This document shows, one piece after another, positions 1 to 8,057 of a stretch of 53,174 nucleotides of DNA (positions are counted from its first letter, which is position 1; every line of letters begins with the position of its first letter). The notes below the pieces were generated by a model. That model searched no databases. It saw only the letters and a program-made list of their open reading frames with translations, and had not been told where the DNA came from. Position numbers and translations under genes: made by a program. This stretch comes from Clostridiales bacterium (GTDB taxonomy: Bacteria > Bacillota > Clostridia > Oscillospirales > Oscillospiraceae), in contig JAJQCW010000079.1 of NCBI GenBank assembly GCA_021202515.1, positions 1 to 53,174 on the forward strand, in the 5' to 3' direction.

Positions 1-89
1 CCATCATAATTTGTACTGTATATTTTTAACAAAGCATTTATGTGTATTGTCTATGGTGACAAACTTCTGTCGGCATTGTCAAGAACCTA

Positions 90-119
90 TTGACACTTTG
101 CGGAAAGACGTGTTAGGAT
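90..119 (+). promoter_or_regulatory. Probable sigma-A promoter of araA
   Basis: TTGACA at 90-95 and TAGGAT at 114-119 are separated by 18 bp, about 105 bp upstream of the araA start. An ATTTGTAC half-site at 9-16 resembles half of an AraR operator, but the other half is degenerate, so control by AraR is only a possibility. Confidence 0.6.
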
Positions 120-139
120 AAGGGCAACAAACATTTGAA

Positions 140-172
140 GCGTTTCGCCGGTCAGGGACCGGCGAACCACGC
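140..172 (+). other. Leader hairpin upstream of araA
   Basis: A perfect 10-bp stem (144-153 with 157-166, loop AGG) is extended by GCGT/ACGC across a two-base CC bulge. It lies in the untranslated leader and has no T-tract, so it is more likely an mRNA-stability or regulatory hairpin than a terminator. Confidence 0.5.
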
Positions 173-225
173 ACCTTCCGCAAAGCATCCTTCCACACTT
201 ATTTTTTTACAGGAGGTAGAGTTTT

Positions 226-1707
226 ATGTCTATCATGTCCAAGTACGAGTTCTGGTTTGTGGTCGGCTCCCAGTTCCTCTATGGCCCCGAAGTGGTGGAG
301 ACCATCAATGGCCGCGCCGCTGAGATGTGCGAAAAGATGAACGCGTCCGGCAACCTGCCCTGCAAGATCGTCTATAAAGGAATGGGCGTCACCTCGGACG
401 GCATCGCCAAGCTGATGAAGGCCGCCAACAACGACGACGCCTGCGCCGGCGTCATCACCTGGTGCCACACCTTCAGCCCCTCCAAGATGTGGATTCACGG
501 CTTCAACCTGCTCCAGAAGCCCTATTGCCACTTCGCCACCCAGTACAACCGCAACATCCCCAACGAAGAGATCGACATGGACTTCATGAACCTGAACCAG
601 GCCGCCCACGGCGACCGGGAGCACGGCTTCATCGGCGCGCGGATGCGTCTGCCCCGGAAGATCGTCGCCGGTTACTGGGAGGACGCCCCTGTTCAGAAGG
701 AGCTGGGCGACTGGATGCGCTCCGCCGTAGGCTACGCCTTTTCCCAGAGCCTCATCGTGGTCCGCTTTGGCGACAACATGCGTGACGTGGCCGTCACCGA
801 GGGCGACAAGGTGGAGACCGAGATCAAGCTGGGCTGGCAGGTGGACTACTGGCCGGTGGGTCATCTGGTGGAGGTCATGGACTCCGTCACCGACGCAGAG
901 GTGGACGCGAAGATGGCCGAATATCAGGCCCGCTACGACATGGCCACTGACAACATCGAGGCTGTCCGCTATCAGGCGCTGGAAGAGGTCGCCATGCGGA
1001 AGATCCTGGACCGGGAGGGTGCCAAGGCGTTCATCAACACCTTCCAGGACCTGTATGGCATGAAGCAGCTCCCCGGCCTGGCCTCCCAGAACATGATGGC
1101 CGACGGCTACGGCTACGGCGGCGAGGGCGACTGGAAGGTCTCCGCCATGACCGCCATTATGAAGGCCATGGCCGAGGGCATGGACGACACCGGCGTAGCC
1201 TTCATGGAGGATTACACCTATGACCTGGAGCCGGGCAAGGAGGTCTCTCTGGGCGCGCATATGCTGGAGGTCTGCCCCAGCGTGGCCGCCGCCAAGCCCC
1301 GCATCGAGGTCCATCCCCTGGGCATCGGCGACCGGGAGGACCCCGCCCGTCTGGTGTTCGAGGGCAAGCCCGGAAAGGGCATCGTGGTCAGCCTCATCGA
1401 CATGGGCGGCCGTCTGCGCATGATCATTCAGGACATCGAGTGCATCAAGCCCATCTATGAAATGCCCAACCTGCCCGTGGCCCGCGTCATGTGGAAGGCC
1501 ATGCCCGACCTGCTGACCGGTCTCAAGTGCTGGATCACCTGCGGCGGCGCCCACCACACCGTTCTTTCCACCGCCGTCACCGCCCAGATGATGATCGACT
1601 GGGCCGAGATGATGCAGATCGAGTGCGTCCACATCACCAAGGACACCACCGTGGAGGGCCTCAAGCAGGAGCTGTTCCTCAACGACCTGGCCTGGAAGTT
1701 GAAGTAA
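226..1707 (+). CDS. araA: L-arabinose isomerase
   Basis: Interconverts L-arabinose and L-ribulose in the cytosol, the first step of bacterial arabinose catabolism. The 493-residue length is normal for AraA. Visible family signatures are FWFVVGSQ near residue 9 and NQAAHGDREHGF at 124-135. Residues matching the metal-binding and catalytic set are present: Glu in FMEDYTY (about 328), Glu in HMLEVCPS (about 348), His in EVHPLG (about 363) and His in GAHHTV (about 443). The ATG at 226 is chosen because AGGAGG sits at 211-216 with ideal spacing; an in-frame ATG at 235 is less well placed. No araB, araD or sugar transporter is next to it in the window, so it appears monocistronic, with its own promoter and a terminator. 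Confidence 0.95.
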   Translation: MSIMSKYEFWFVVGSQFLYGPEVVETINGRAAEMCEKMNASGNLPCKIVYKGMGVTSDGIAKLMKAANNDDACAGVITWCHTFSPSKMWIHGFNLLQKPYCHFATQYNRNIPNEEIDMDFMNLNQAAHGDREHGFIGARMRLPRKIVAGYWEDAPVQKELGDWMRSAVGYAFSQSLIVVRFGDNMRDVAVTEGDKVETEIKLGWQVDYWPVGHLVEVMDSVTDAEVDAKMAEYQARYDMATDNIEAVRYQALEEVAMRKILDREGAKAFINTFQDLYGMKQLPGLASQNMMADGYGYGGEGDWKVSAMTAIMKAMAEGMDDTGVAFMEDYTYDLEPGKEVSLGAHMLEVCPSVAAAKPRIEVHPLGIGDREDPARLVFEGKPGKGIVVSLIDMGGRLRMIIQDIECIKPIYEMPNLPVARVMWKAMPDLLTGLKCWITCGGAHHTVLSTAVTAQMMIDWAEMMQIECVHITKDTTVEGLKQELFLNDLAWKLK

Positions 1708-1744
1708 TCCCCCCATCGCTTACATTTCTCTTTCTTCCCTGTCC

Positions 1745-1778
1745 ATCCCCCTTCCGCTCCGGCGGGAGGGGGATTTTG
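1745..1778 (+). terminator. Rho-independent terminator after araA
   Basis: A 13-bp stem (1745-1757 pairing with the strand ending near 1773, one G-U pair, loop TCCG) is followed by a short T-run, 38 bp after the araA stop. Confidence 0.75.
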
Positions 1779-1847
1779 CGGCCTGCCGGGTAGTATTTTC
1801 AATGTTGTTATTCCTTTATCTCAACCTTATCAGGTATTCTAGTCGCA

Positions 1848-2030
1848 AACCCCTCCGCCACCGCCTAAAGGCGGAGGCCCTCCTCCCTCGTCGCCGCAGA
1901 CTTCATAGCGTTCGCCCCGCCGCAAGCGGCAGGTCTCACTTATTCCGTTGCGGCTCCTCTCCCAGCCGAACCCGCTTCGCTGGGCTTCGTCTGGGTCCCC
2001 GTGAGGGGAGGCAAGAGGGGTGGTCGGCTA
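1848..2030 (+). repeat. Dispersed GC-rich modular repeat, copy 1
   Basis: It starts with the shared AACCCCTCCGCCACCGCCTA module and ends with the shared GGCAAGAGGGGTGGTCGG module. The middle holds a CTCTCCCAGCC/CCGCTTCGCTGGGCTT block that recurs near 41706-41755. The flanking non-coding sequence (1708-2207) has no supported gene. Related copies lie near 6289, 9725, 13414, 19051, 23324, 34666 and 43283. Confidence 0.75.
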
Positions 2031-2207
2031 CGAAATGGCAGTTCTTTGCGGAAACCTTGCTCTATACCAGGTAAAAGCAATGGCAAAAAAGCAAATGCTG
2101 TCTGAGGTGGCACAGTACAAGCCGTGCCGGAGGGTTTTCCCACAAAGCCGGTGGGCTGGAACGGACGATTTTTTCAAAAATCCTGCGGGAATTTTTCCGT
2201 CGAAAAC

Positions 2208-2236
2208 TTGACTTTACCCCCTTAACAAGATATAGT
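2208..2236 (+). promoter_or_regulatory. Sigma-A promoter of the pot operon
   Basis: TTGACT (2208-2213) and TATAGT (2231-2236) are separated by exactly 17 bp. The untranslated leader to potA is about 95 bases, GC-rich, and ends in a GGAGGAGG ribosome site. Confidence 0.8.
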
Positions 2237-2337
2237 TTTTCTGGTTGCTGTAATATGGGGTGATACATCCACAGCAGCCGATACGGGAAGGCGTCCGGGC
2301 GGGAGAAGGCCCGGCGGCCCTGTGAGGAGGAGGATAA

Positions 2338-3375
2338 ATGTCCAAGGAACTGATTCGTTTGACCGATGTGTCTATGGTGTTCGACGACACGACTGTTCTC
2401 GACAACATCAACCTGTATTTCAACGATGCAGAGTTTTTGACACTGTTGGGTCCCTCTGGATGCGGCAAGACCACCACCCTGCGCATCATCGGCGGCTTCC
2501 AGAAGCCGACCACCGGTGATGTGTTCTTCGACGGGATGCGCATCAACGACCTGCCCCCCTACAAGCGGCAGATCAACACGGTGTTCCAAAAGTACGCCCT
2601 GTTCACCCACATGAACATCTACGAGAACGTGGCCTTCGGCCTGCGCATCTCCAAGGTGCCGGAGGACGAAATCCGCAAGCGGGTGGATGAGTCGCTGAAC
2701 ATGGTCAACCTGGCCGGGTATGAACAGCGCAGCGTCAACTCCCTGTCCGGCGGCCAGCAGCAGCGGGTGGCCATCGCACGGGCCATCATCAACCGGCCCA
2801 AGGTCCTCCTGCTGGACGAACCCCTGGGCGCGCTGGACCTGAAGCTGCGCAAGGGGATGCAGACCGAGCTGAAAAAAATCCAGCAGCAGGTGGGCATCAC
2901 CTTTGTCTACGTCACCCACGACCAGGAGGAGGCACTGACCATGTCCGACACCATCGTGGTGATGAACGAGGGCCGCATCCAGCAGATCGGCACCCCCATC
3001 GACATCTACAACGAACCAAAGAACGCTTTCGTCGCCAACTTTATCGGGGAGTCCAACATTGTGGAGGGCGTCATGGAGCGGGATTATCTCGTCTCCTTCG
3101 CCGGGCGCGCCTTCGACTGCGTGGACAAGGGCTTCAACCTCCGGGAAGCAGTGGACGTGGTCATCCGCCCCGAGGACCTGGTCATCTCCGCCCCGGAGGC
3201 AGGCCAACTGGTGGGCACAGTGGAAAGCGTCGTGTTCAAGGGCATTTTCTATGAAATTATGGTGCGGGGGGAGACCTTCACCTGGAAGGTCCAAACCACC
3301 CGTGCCCCCCAGGTGGGCCAACTGGTGGGCCTGAGCGTGGAGCCTGACAACATTCAGGTCATGCACAAGAGCTGA
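2338..3375 (+). CDS. potA: Spermidine/putrescine ABC transporter ATP-binding protein
   Basis: ATPase of the polyamine importer, acting on the inner face of the membrane with PotB and PotC. It is 345 residues long. Walker [10 protein letters not shown] is at 38-46, the signature [14 protein letters not shown] near 135-148, Walker B VLLLDEP near 156 and the switch His in VTHDQEEA. The C-terminal roughly 110 residues form the TOBE-type regulatory domain of the PotA/MalK group. ATG 2338 follows GGAGGAGG at 2326-2333. It is the first gene of potA-potB-potC-potD. Substrate preference (spermidine or putrescine) cannot be read from this subunit. Confidence 0.93.
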   Translation: MSKELIRLTDVSMVFDDTTVLDNINLYFNDAEFLTLLGPSGCGKTTTLRIIGGFQKPTTGDVFFDGMRINDLPPYKRQINTVFQKYALFTHMNIYENVAFGLRISKVPEDEIRKRVDESLNMVNLAGYEQRSVNSLSGGQQQRVAIARAIINRPKVLLLDEPLGALDLKLRKGMQTELKKIQQQVGITFVYVTHDQEEALTMSDTIVVMNEGRIQQIGTPIDIYNEPKNAFVANFIGESNIVEGVMERDYLVSFAGRAFDCVDKGFNLREAVDVVIRPEDLVISAPEAGQLVGTVESVVFKGIFYEIMVRGETFTWKVQTTRAPQVGQLVGLSVEPDNIQVMHKS

Positions 3376-3385
3376 GGGCGTGCCA

Positions 3386-4234
3386 ATGAGAAAGAAATAT
3401 CTGGCCATTCCCTATGTGGTTTGGATGGCGATTTTTGTCATCGCCCCCCTGTGCCTGGTGGTGGGCTACGCGCTCATCAACCGGGAAGGGCAGTTTACCC
3501 TGGAGAACTTCCAGACCCTAACCCAGTACTGGACGGTGTTCGCCACCTCCTTCCGGCTGGCCATCATCGCCACGGCGGTGTGCCTGCTCATCGGCTACCC
3601 CATCGCCTACTGGATCTCCCGCGAAGGGCCGGGGGTCAAGCGCATCGCCATGATCGCCATGATGCTGCCCATGTGGATGAACTTTCTCCTGCGGACCTAC
3701 GCCTGGATGAGCCTGCTGGAGAACACCGGCATCATCAACACCCTTCTGGCAAATCTGGGGGTCTTTGACCTCATCAACGCCGTTTTCGGCACCGAACTGA
3801 CCTATTTCCCCATGATCAACACCCCCGGCGCGGTGGTGCTGGGCATGGTGTACAACTACCTGCCCTTTATGATTTTGCCCATCTACACCGTCATCGACAA
3901 GATCGACACGCGGGTCATCGAGGCGGCGGAGGACCTGGGGGCCAACGGCGTCCAGGTATTCCGGAAGATCATCTTTCCCCTGAGCCTGCCGGGTGTCCTC
4001 TCCGGCATCACCATGGTGTTCATCCCCTCGGTGTCCACCTTCGCCATCTCCAAGCTGCTGGGCGGCGGAATGACGCTGCTGCTGGGCGACCTGATCGAGA
4101 TGCAGTTCTACGGCAACGCCTACAACCCCTATCTGGGCAGCGCCATCTCCCTGGTGATGATGGTCATTGTCCTGATTTGCATGGCGGTTATGAACCACTT
4201 CGGTGAGGGAGAAGAGGGGGCTGTGTACTTTTGA
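3386..4234 (+). CDS. potB: Spermidine/putrescine ABC transporter permease, first subunit
   Basis: Integral membrane permease that forms the polyamine channel with PotC. It has about six hydrophobic segments, beginning with a membrane-spanning stretch after a short MRKKYLAIPY start. A cytoplasmic EAA-like loop (EAAEDLGANGVQVFRKIIFPLSLPG) contacts PotA. I chose ATG 3386, which has GAGGG about seven bases upstream; a GTG at 3380 in the same frame is too close to that site. It starts 10 bp after the potA stop and overlaps potC by four bases, indicating translational coupling. Confidence 0.92.
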   Translation: MRKKYLAIPYVVWMAIFVIAPLCLVVGYALINREGQFTLENFQTLTQYWTVFATSFRLAIIATAVCLLIGYPIAYWISREGPGVKRIAMIAMMLPMWMNFLLRTYAWMSLLENTGIINTLLANLGVFDLINAVFGTELTYFPMINTPGAVVLGMVYNYLPFMILPIYTVIDKIDTRVIEAAEDLGANGVQVFRKIIFPLSLPGVLSGITMVFIPSVSTFAISKLLGGGMTLLLGDLIEMQFYGNAYNPYLGSAISLVMMVIVLICMAVMNHFGEGEEGAVYF

Positions 4235-5088
4235 GAAAGAACGGATTTTTTGCCCGTCTGGGCCTGATTCTGACGATGATTTTCCTCTACGCCCCCATCG
4301 TCGTCCTCATCGTCTTTTCCTTCAACAGCTCCAAGAGCCGCACCGTCTGGACGGGCTTTTCCCTCCAGTGGTATGTGGAACTGTTTGACGACAGCCGCAT
4401 CCTCAGCGCCCTGGCTACCACCCTGGAGGTCTCGGTGCTGGCGATGGTGTTCTCCACCGTGCTGGGCACGGCGGCGGCCATCGGCTTCTACAATATGCGC
4501 AAGCGCCCCCGGACGGTGTGCATGGCCATCAACAACATCCCCATGACCAATGCGGATATCATCACTGGCGTCAGCCTGATGCTGCTGTTTGTGTTCGCCA
4601 TCGGCGCGTTCAACTCCACGTTGGGGCAGTTGACAGGCGTCACCCTGAAACTGGGCTTCGCCACCCTGCTGCTGGCTCACATCACTTTCGACATCCCCTA
4701 TGTCATCCTCTCGGTGTTGCCCAAGCTGAACCAGTGCGACCCCAACATCGAGGAGGCCGCGCTGGACCTGGGAGCCACCCCCTGGCAGGCGTTCTTAAAG
4801 GTGGTGCTGCCGGAGATTCAGCCCGGTGTGCTGAACGGGGCAATTATGGCCTTTACCATGTCGGTGGATGACTTCGTCATCTCCTATTTCACCGCCGGTT
4901 CCAGCACCTCCACCCTGGCCATGGAGGTCTACTCCATGACCCGCAAGCGCATCAGCCCGGAGATCAACGCCCTGTCCACCCTGATGTTTGTGGTGGTGCT
5001 GAGCCTGCTGGCTATCGTGAACATCCGCTCGGCCCGGCAGGAGAAGGCCGCCGCTGCACGGGCGGCCAAGCTCCAGGGGAAGGGTTAA
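4231..5088 (+). CDS. potC: Spermidine/putrescine ABC transporter permease, second subunit
   Basis: Second permease subunit, about 285 residues with six predicted membrane segments. An EAA loop is visible as EEAALDLGATPWQAFLKVVLPEI, which is the PotA docking site in this family. Translation begins at TTG 4231, overlapping the potB stop as TTGA, with a GAAGAGGGGG ribosome site at 4211-4220. The C-terminus is charged (RSARQEKAAAARAAK) and probably cytoplasmic. A coupled start fits equimolar production of the two permeases. Confidence 0.92.
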   Translation: MRKNGFFARLGLILTMIFLYAPIVVLIVFSFNSSKSRTVWTGFSLQWYVELFDDSRILSALATTLEVSVLAMVFSTVLGTAAAIGFYNMRKRPRTVCMAINNIPMTNADIITGVSLMLLFVFAIGAFNSTLGQLTGVTLKLGFATLLLAHITFDIPYVILSVLPKLNQCDPNIEEAALDLGATPWQAFLKVVLPEIQPGVLNGAIMAFTMSVDDFVISYFTAGSSTSTLAMEVYSMTRKRISPEINALSTLMFVVVLSLLAIVNIRSARQEKAAAARAAKLQGKG

Positions 5089-5142
5089 ACCACACCCGCG
5101 GGACGAGAGAACCCGCCATTTTATGAAAAGAGGGAAACTGCC

Positions 5143-6189
5143 ATGAAAAAAGTATTCCTGTTCGCCCTGTCCCTGTCTCTGCTGCTGTCCCTGACCGCCT
5201 GCGGCGGCGGCAGCTCCACCACCAACGGGGAGGTCAACGTCTACAACTGGGGCGAGTATATCGACGAGGACCTGCTGGAAGAGTTTGAGGAGGAGACCGG
5301 CATCAAGGTCAACTACACCACCTACTCTGACAACGAGTCCATGTACTCCACCCTGAAAAACGGCTCCGCCGAGTACGACGTCATCATCCCCTCGGACTAC
5401 ATGATCTCTCGGCTCATCGAGGAGGACATGCTGGAGACCATCGACTTCGACAACGTCCCCAACTTCGCCAACATCGACGATGATTATAAAAACCTGGACT
5501 ATGACCCCACCAACGAGTACTCCGTCCCCTATATGTGGGGCGTGGTGGGCATTGTCTACAACACCACCATGGTGGATTACACCCCCACCAGTTGGGACGT
5601 GCTGTGGGATGAGGACCTGAGCGGCCAAATCCTCATGTTCGACAACAGCCGGGACGCCATCGGCATCGCCCTGAAAAGCCTGGGCTACAGCTACAACACC
5701 ACCGACGAGGCGGAAATCGTCGAAGCGGTGGATAAGCTCATCGAGCAGAAGCCTCTGGTGCAGGCCTACGTCATGGACCAGATTTTTGACAAGATGGAGG
5801 CGGGCGAGGCCGCCGTGGGTCCCTACTACGCCGGGGACGCCATCACCATGATTTCCGAGAACCCTGACCTGGCCTTTGTGTTCCCGGAGGAAGGCTCCAA
5901 CTACTACGTGGACGCCATGTGCATCCCCAAGGGCGCCGCCAACAAGGAGAACGCCGAAGCGTTCATCAACTTCATGTGCGAGCCGGAGGTCATGGCCGCC
6001 AACGCCGAGGAAATTTACTACTCCACCCCCTCCTCCGCCGCCAAAGAGCTGTTGGAGGACGAGCTGAAAGACAGCGACATCGCCTATCCCGCCCAGGAGG
6101 TCATGGACAAGGCTGAGGTGTATATCAACCTGCCGCAGACTGTGCTGGACCTCTACGACGAGGAGTGGATTCGCCTCAAGGCCGCATAA
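5143..6189 (+). CDS. potD: Polyamine-binding lipoprotein PotD, copy 1
   Basis: Extracytoplasmic substrate-binding component of the PotABC importer, 348 residues. The N-terminus is a lipoprotein signal peptide (MKKVFLFALSLSLLLSLTAC) with the lipobox Cys at residue 20, so the protein should be tethered to the outer face of the membrane. NVYNWGEYI begins the mature fold, as in PotD/PotF. The operon order and a GAGGG ribosome site 54 bp after potC put it in the same transcript, ended by a hairpin at 6202-6223. It is strongly similar over its full length to the gene at 6522. Confidence 0.92.
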   Translation: MKKVFLFALSLSLLLSLTACGGGSSTTNGEVNVYNWGEYIDEDLLEEFEEETGIKVNYTTYSDNESMYSTLKNGSAEYDVIIPSDYMISRLIEEDMLETIDFDNVPNFANIDDDYKNLDYDPTNEYSVPYMWGVVGIVYNTTMVDYTPTSWDVLWDEDLSGQILMFDNSRDAIGIALKSLGYSYNTTDEAEIVEAVDKLIEQKPLVQAYVMDQIFDKMEAGEAAVGPYYAGDAITMISENPDLAFVFPEEGSNYYVDAMCIPKGAANKENAEAFINFMCEPEVMAANAEEIYYSTPSSAAKELLEDELKDSDIAYPAQEVMDKAEVYINLPQTVLDLYDEEWIRLKAA

Positions 6190-6201
6190 GCCACGCAATG
6201 G

Positions 6202-6230
6202 AGCCTGCCGGAAACGGCAGGCTCTTCACT
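6202..6230 (+). terminator. Terminator after potD copy 1
   Basis: A perfect 9-bp stem (6202-6210/6215-6223) with a GAAA loop lies 12 bp after the stop. The T-tract is weak (CTTCACTC), so some read-through into the second potD is possible. Confidence 0.65.
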
Positions 6231-6250
6231 CAAATCGCACATTTGGGTGA

Positions 6251-6470
6251 AAAATAGCTGGGTATCCCTTTTGTTTTACTTTGACATGAAACCCCTCCGC
6301 CACCGCCTGAAGGCGGCGGTGGGGTTGCCGACAATAGGCTGAGTAAAGGGGATAATCATAAAAAATAACTGGCTATCCCTTTTCCGCTGTTTGCTTTTGG
6401 CTGGTAGTGCCTGGCTACAGGGAGAAGCGCAGCTTCGGAAGTGCCGCTTGACGGCAACAGCTAACAGCTT
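6251..6470. repeat. Rearranged intergenic repeat fragments between the two potD genes
   Basis: This gap holds the CCCCTCCGCCACCGCCT module of the GC-rich repeat (6289-6326), a GGAAGTGCCGCTTGACGGC module near 6440, and two near-identical 22-base direct repeats with the core TATCCCTTTT (6251-6272 and 6360-6381). A TAGC-type stretch, AACAGCTAACAGCTTA, follows near 6459. No gene is visible. Confidence 0.55.
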
Positions 6471-6521
6471 ATTTTCTTTCGCAAATCTGGTGCCGTCCTG
6501 ACGGACGGCGGGGAGGTAAAA

Positions 6522-7574
6522 ATGAAGAAACCATTCCGTACCCTTTTTCTGTTCCTGACCCTGGCGCTGGCCTGCGCCGCCCTGACCGGCTGCGGCAACT
6601 CTTCCAACGGGGAGGTCAACGTGGCCAACTGGGGGGACTACATCGACGAGGACACCATCGACGCCTTCGAGGAGGAGACCGGCATCAAGGTCAACTACTC
6701 CACCTACTCCGACAACGAGTCCCTGTACTCCACCCTGAAAAACGGCTCCACCGACTACGATGTGATCGTTCCCTCGGATTACATGATTGCCCGGCTCATC
6801 GAGGAGGACATGCTGGAGGAAATCGACTTCGACAACGTCCCCAACGCCGCCAATTTGGACGAGGAATTTCTCAGCGGCCTGGACTACGACCCGGAGGGAA
6901 GTTACTCCGTCCCCTACCTGTGGGGCGTGGTGGGCCTCATCTACAACACCACCATGCTGGACTACACGCCCACCAGTTGGGACGTGCTGTGGGATGAGAA
7001 CCTCAGCGGGCAGATTTTGATGTTTGACAACAGCCGGGACGCCATCGGCATCGCCCTCAAGCTACTGGGCTACAGCTACAACACCACCAGCGAGGACGAA
7101 ATCACGGAAGCGGTGGATAAGCTCATCGAACAGAAGCCCCTGGTGCAGGCCTACGTGATGGACCAAATCTTCGACAAGATGGAGGCGGGCGAGGCCGCAG
7201 TCGCCCCCTACTACGCCGGGGACGCGGTGGTGATGATGCGGGAAAACCCGGACCTGGCCTGCATCTACCCGGAGGAAGGCTCCAACTACTACATCGACGC
7301 CTGGTGCATCCCCAAGGGGGCCGCCAACAAGGAAAACGCCGAGCTGTTCATTAATTATATGTGTCAGACAGACGTGATGGCGGCCAACGCCACTTATTGC
7401 ACCTACGCTCCGCCCTCCTCCGCCGCCCGCGAACTGCTGGGGGACGACCTGGCGGACAACGAACTGGTCTACGCCCCGAACGCGGTGCGGGAGCTGTGCG
7501 AAATTTACACCAACCTGCCTCAGACTGTGCTGGACCTGTACGACCAGCAGTGGATAAGATTGAAAGCCGCATAA
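6522..7574 (+). CDS. potD: Polyamine-binding lipoprotein PotD, copy 2
   Basis: A second 350-residue periplasmic-binding-protein-type lipoprotein, clearly a tandem paralog of the gene at 5143. Long blocks are identical (for example PTSWDVLWDE, GQILMFDNSRDAIGIALK and LVQAYVMDQIFDKMEAGEAA). The signal peptide ends in LTGC. GGGGAGG lies nine bases before ATG 6522. Differences cluster in the N-terminal leader and the last quarter, so the two may differ in affinity or ligand. No permease or ATPase follows, so it probably feeds the PotABC complex encoded upstream. It is separated from copy 1 by 332 bp of repeats. Confidence 0.9.
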   Translation: MKKPFRTLFLFLTLALACAALTGCGNSSNGEVNVANWGDYIDEDTIDAFEEETGIKVNYSTYSDNESLYSTLKNGSTDYDVIVPSDYMIARLIEEDMLEEIDFDNVPNAANLDEEFLSGLDYDPEGSYSVPYLWGVVGLIYNTTMLDYTPTSWDVLWDENLSGQILMFDNSRDAIGIALKLLGYSYNTTSEDEITEAVDKLIEQKPLVQAYVMDQIFDKMEAGEAAVAPYYAGDAVVMMRENPDLACIYPEEGSNYYIDAWCIPKGAANKENAELFINYMCQTDVMAANATYCTYAPPSSAARELLGDDLADNELVYAPNAVRELCEIYTNLPQTVLDLYDQQWIRLKAA

Positions 7575-7595
7575 ACCAAGTTCAGACAGACTGAC

Positions 7596-7639
7596 AGCGG
7601 AGGGGGAAGCTTTTCCCTCTCCGCTGCTGTTTGTTTTGG
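7596..7639 (+). terminator. Terminator after potD copy 2
   Basis: A 13-bp stem (7596-7608 with 7613-7625, one G-U pair) is followed by a T-rich tail, TGTTTGTTTTGG. Confidence 0.8.
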
Positions 7640-7650
7640 TAAGACTTTGG

Positions 7651-7815
7651 GCAACACCGCACAATTAGAGCTTCGGCGTCTTGCGGAAAATTTTCGCCAT
7701 AACTTCGTTGCAAAAACTTGAAATCCACAAAGGATTCCTACGTTTTTGCGCCTCGTTCTGACAAAAATTTTCTTCGCAATCCACTCTTGCCGAATTATGC
7801 GTCGCCGCCCTTGCA
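7651..7815. mobile_element. MITE-like imperfect inverted-repeat element
   Basis: The left arm (about 7651-7728) and the reverse complement of the right arm (about 7730-7815) align over about 75 bases. Shared blocks include GAAAATTTT, GCAAAAAC, and AAATCC/GGATTCC near the axis (about 7730). It is about 165 bp long, non-coding and AT-richer than its surroundings, as expected of a non-autonomous transposable element. The exact ends and a target duplication are not resolved. Confidence 0.5.
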
Positions 7816-7910
7816 CTGTTTCGGCAAAGATGTTACAATAGTTAAAATGATTGCATGGATATCCCTTTGTGTGATTCTGACCGCTCCGCTTTCCAATTCT
7901 GCTGCACCTC

Positions 7911-7980
7911 TGTAGGGGCGGCCCTCGGCCGCCCTGGGTTACGCAGACGGTTTTCTGGGCGGCCACGGGCCGCCCCTACA
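7911..7980. repeat. 70-bp palindromic repeat, copy 1
   Basis: It is bounded by perfect 13-bp inverted ends (TGTAGGGGCGGCC at 7911-7923 and its complement at 7968-7980). A sister copy at 11500-11569 sits at a similar distance upstream of the paralogous pyrophosphatase gene. Confidence 0.75.
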
Positions 7981-8057
7981 ATATGATAGCGGGATTTTGC
8001 TCTTAAACTGCAAAAAGGGATACCTCAAAAAAACGCATTGATTGGGAGGGAACCCCC

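Noticed and set aside
199-1716. Long minus-strand frame opposite araA
   Set aside because: Antisense shadow; the plus strand encodes clear L-arabinose isomerase.
1802-2074. A 90-codon plus frame after araA
   Set aside because: It lies inside the dispersed GC-rich repeat and has no ribosome site.
7520-7966. A 148-codon minus frame upstream of the first pyrophosphatase
   Set aside because: It crosses the potD terminator, the MITE-like element and the palindromic repeat and shows no ribosome site or motif.
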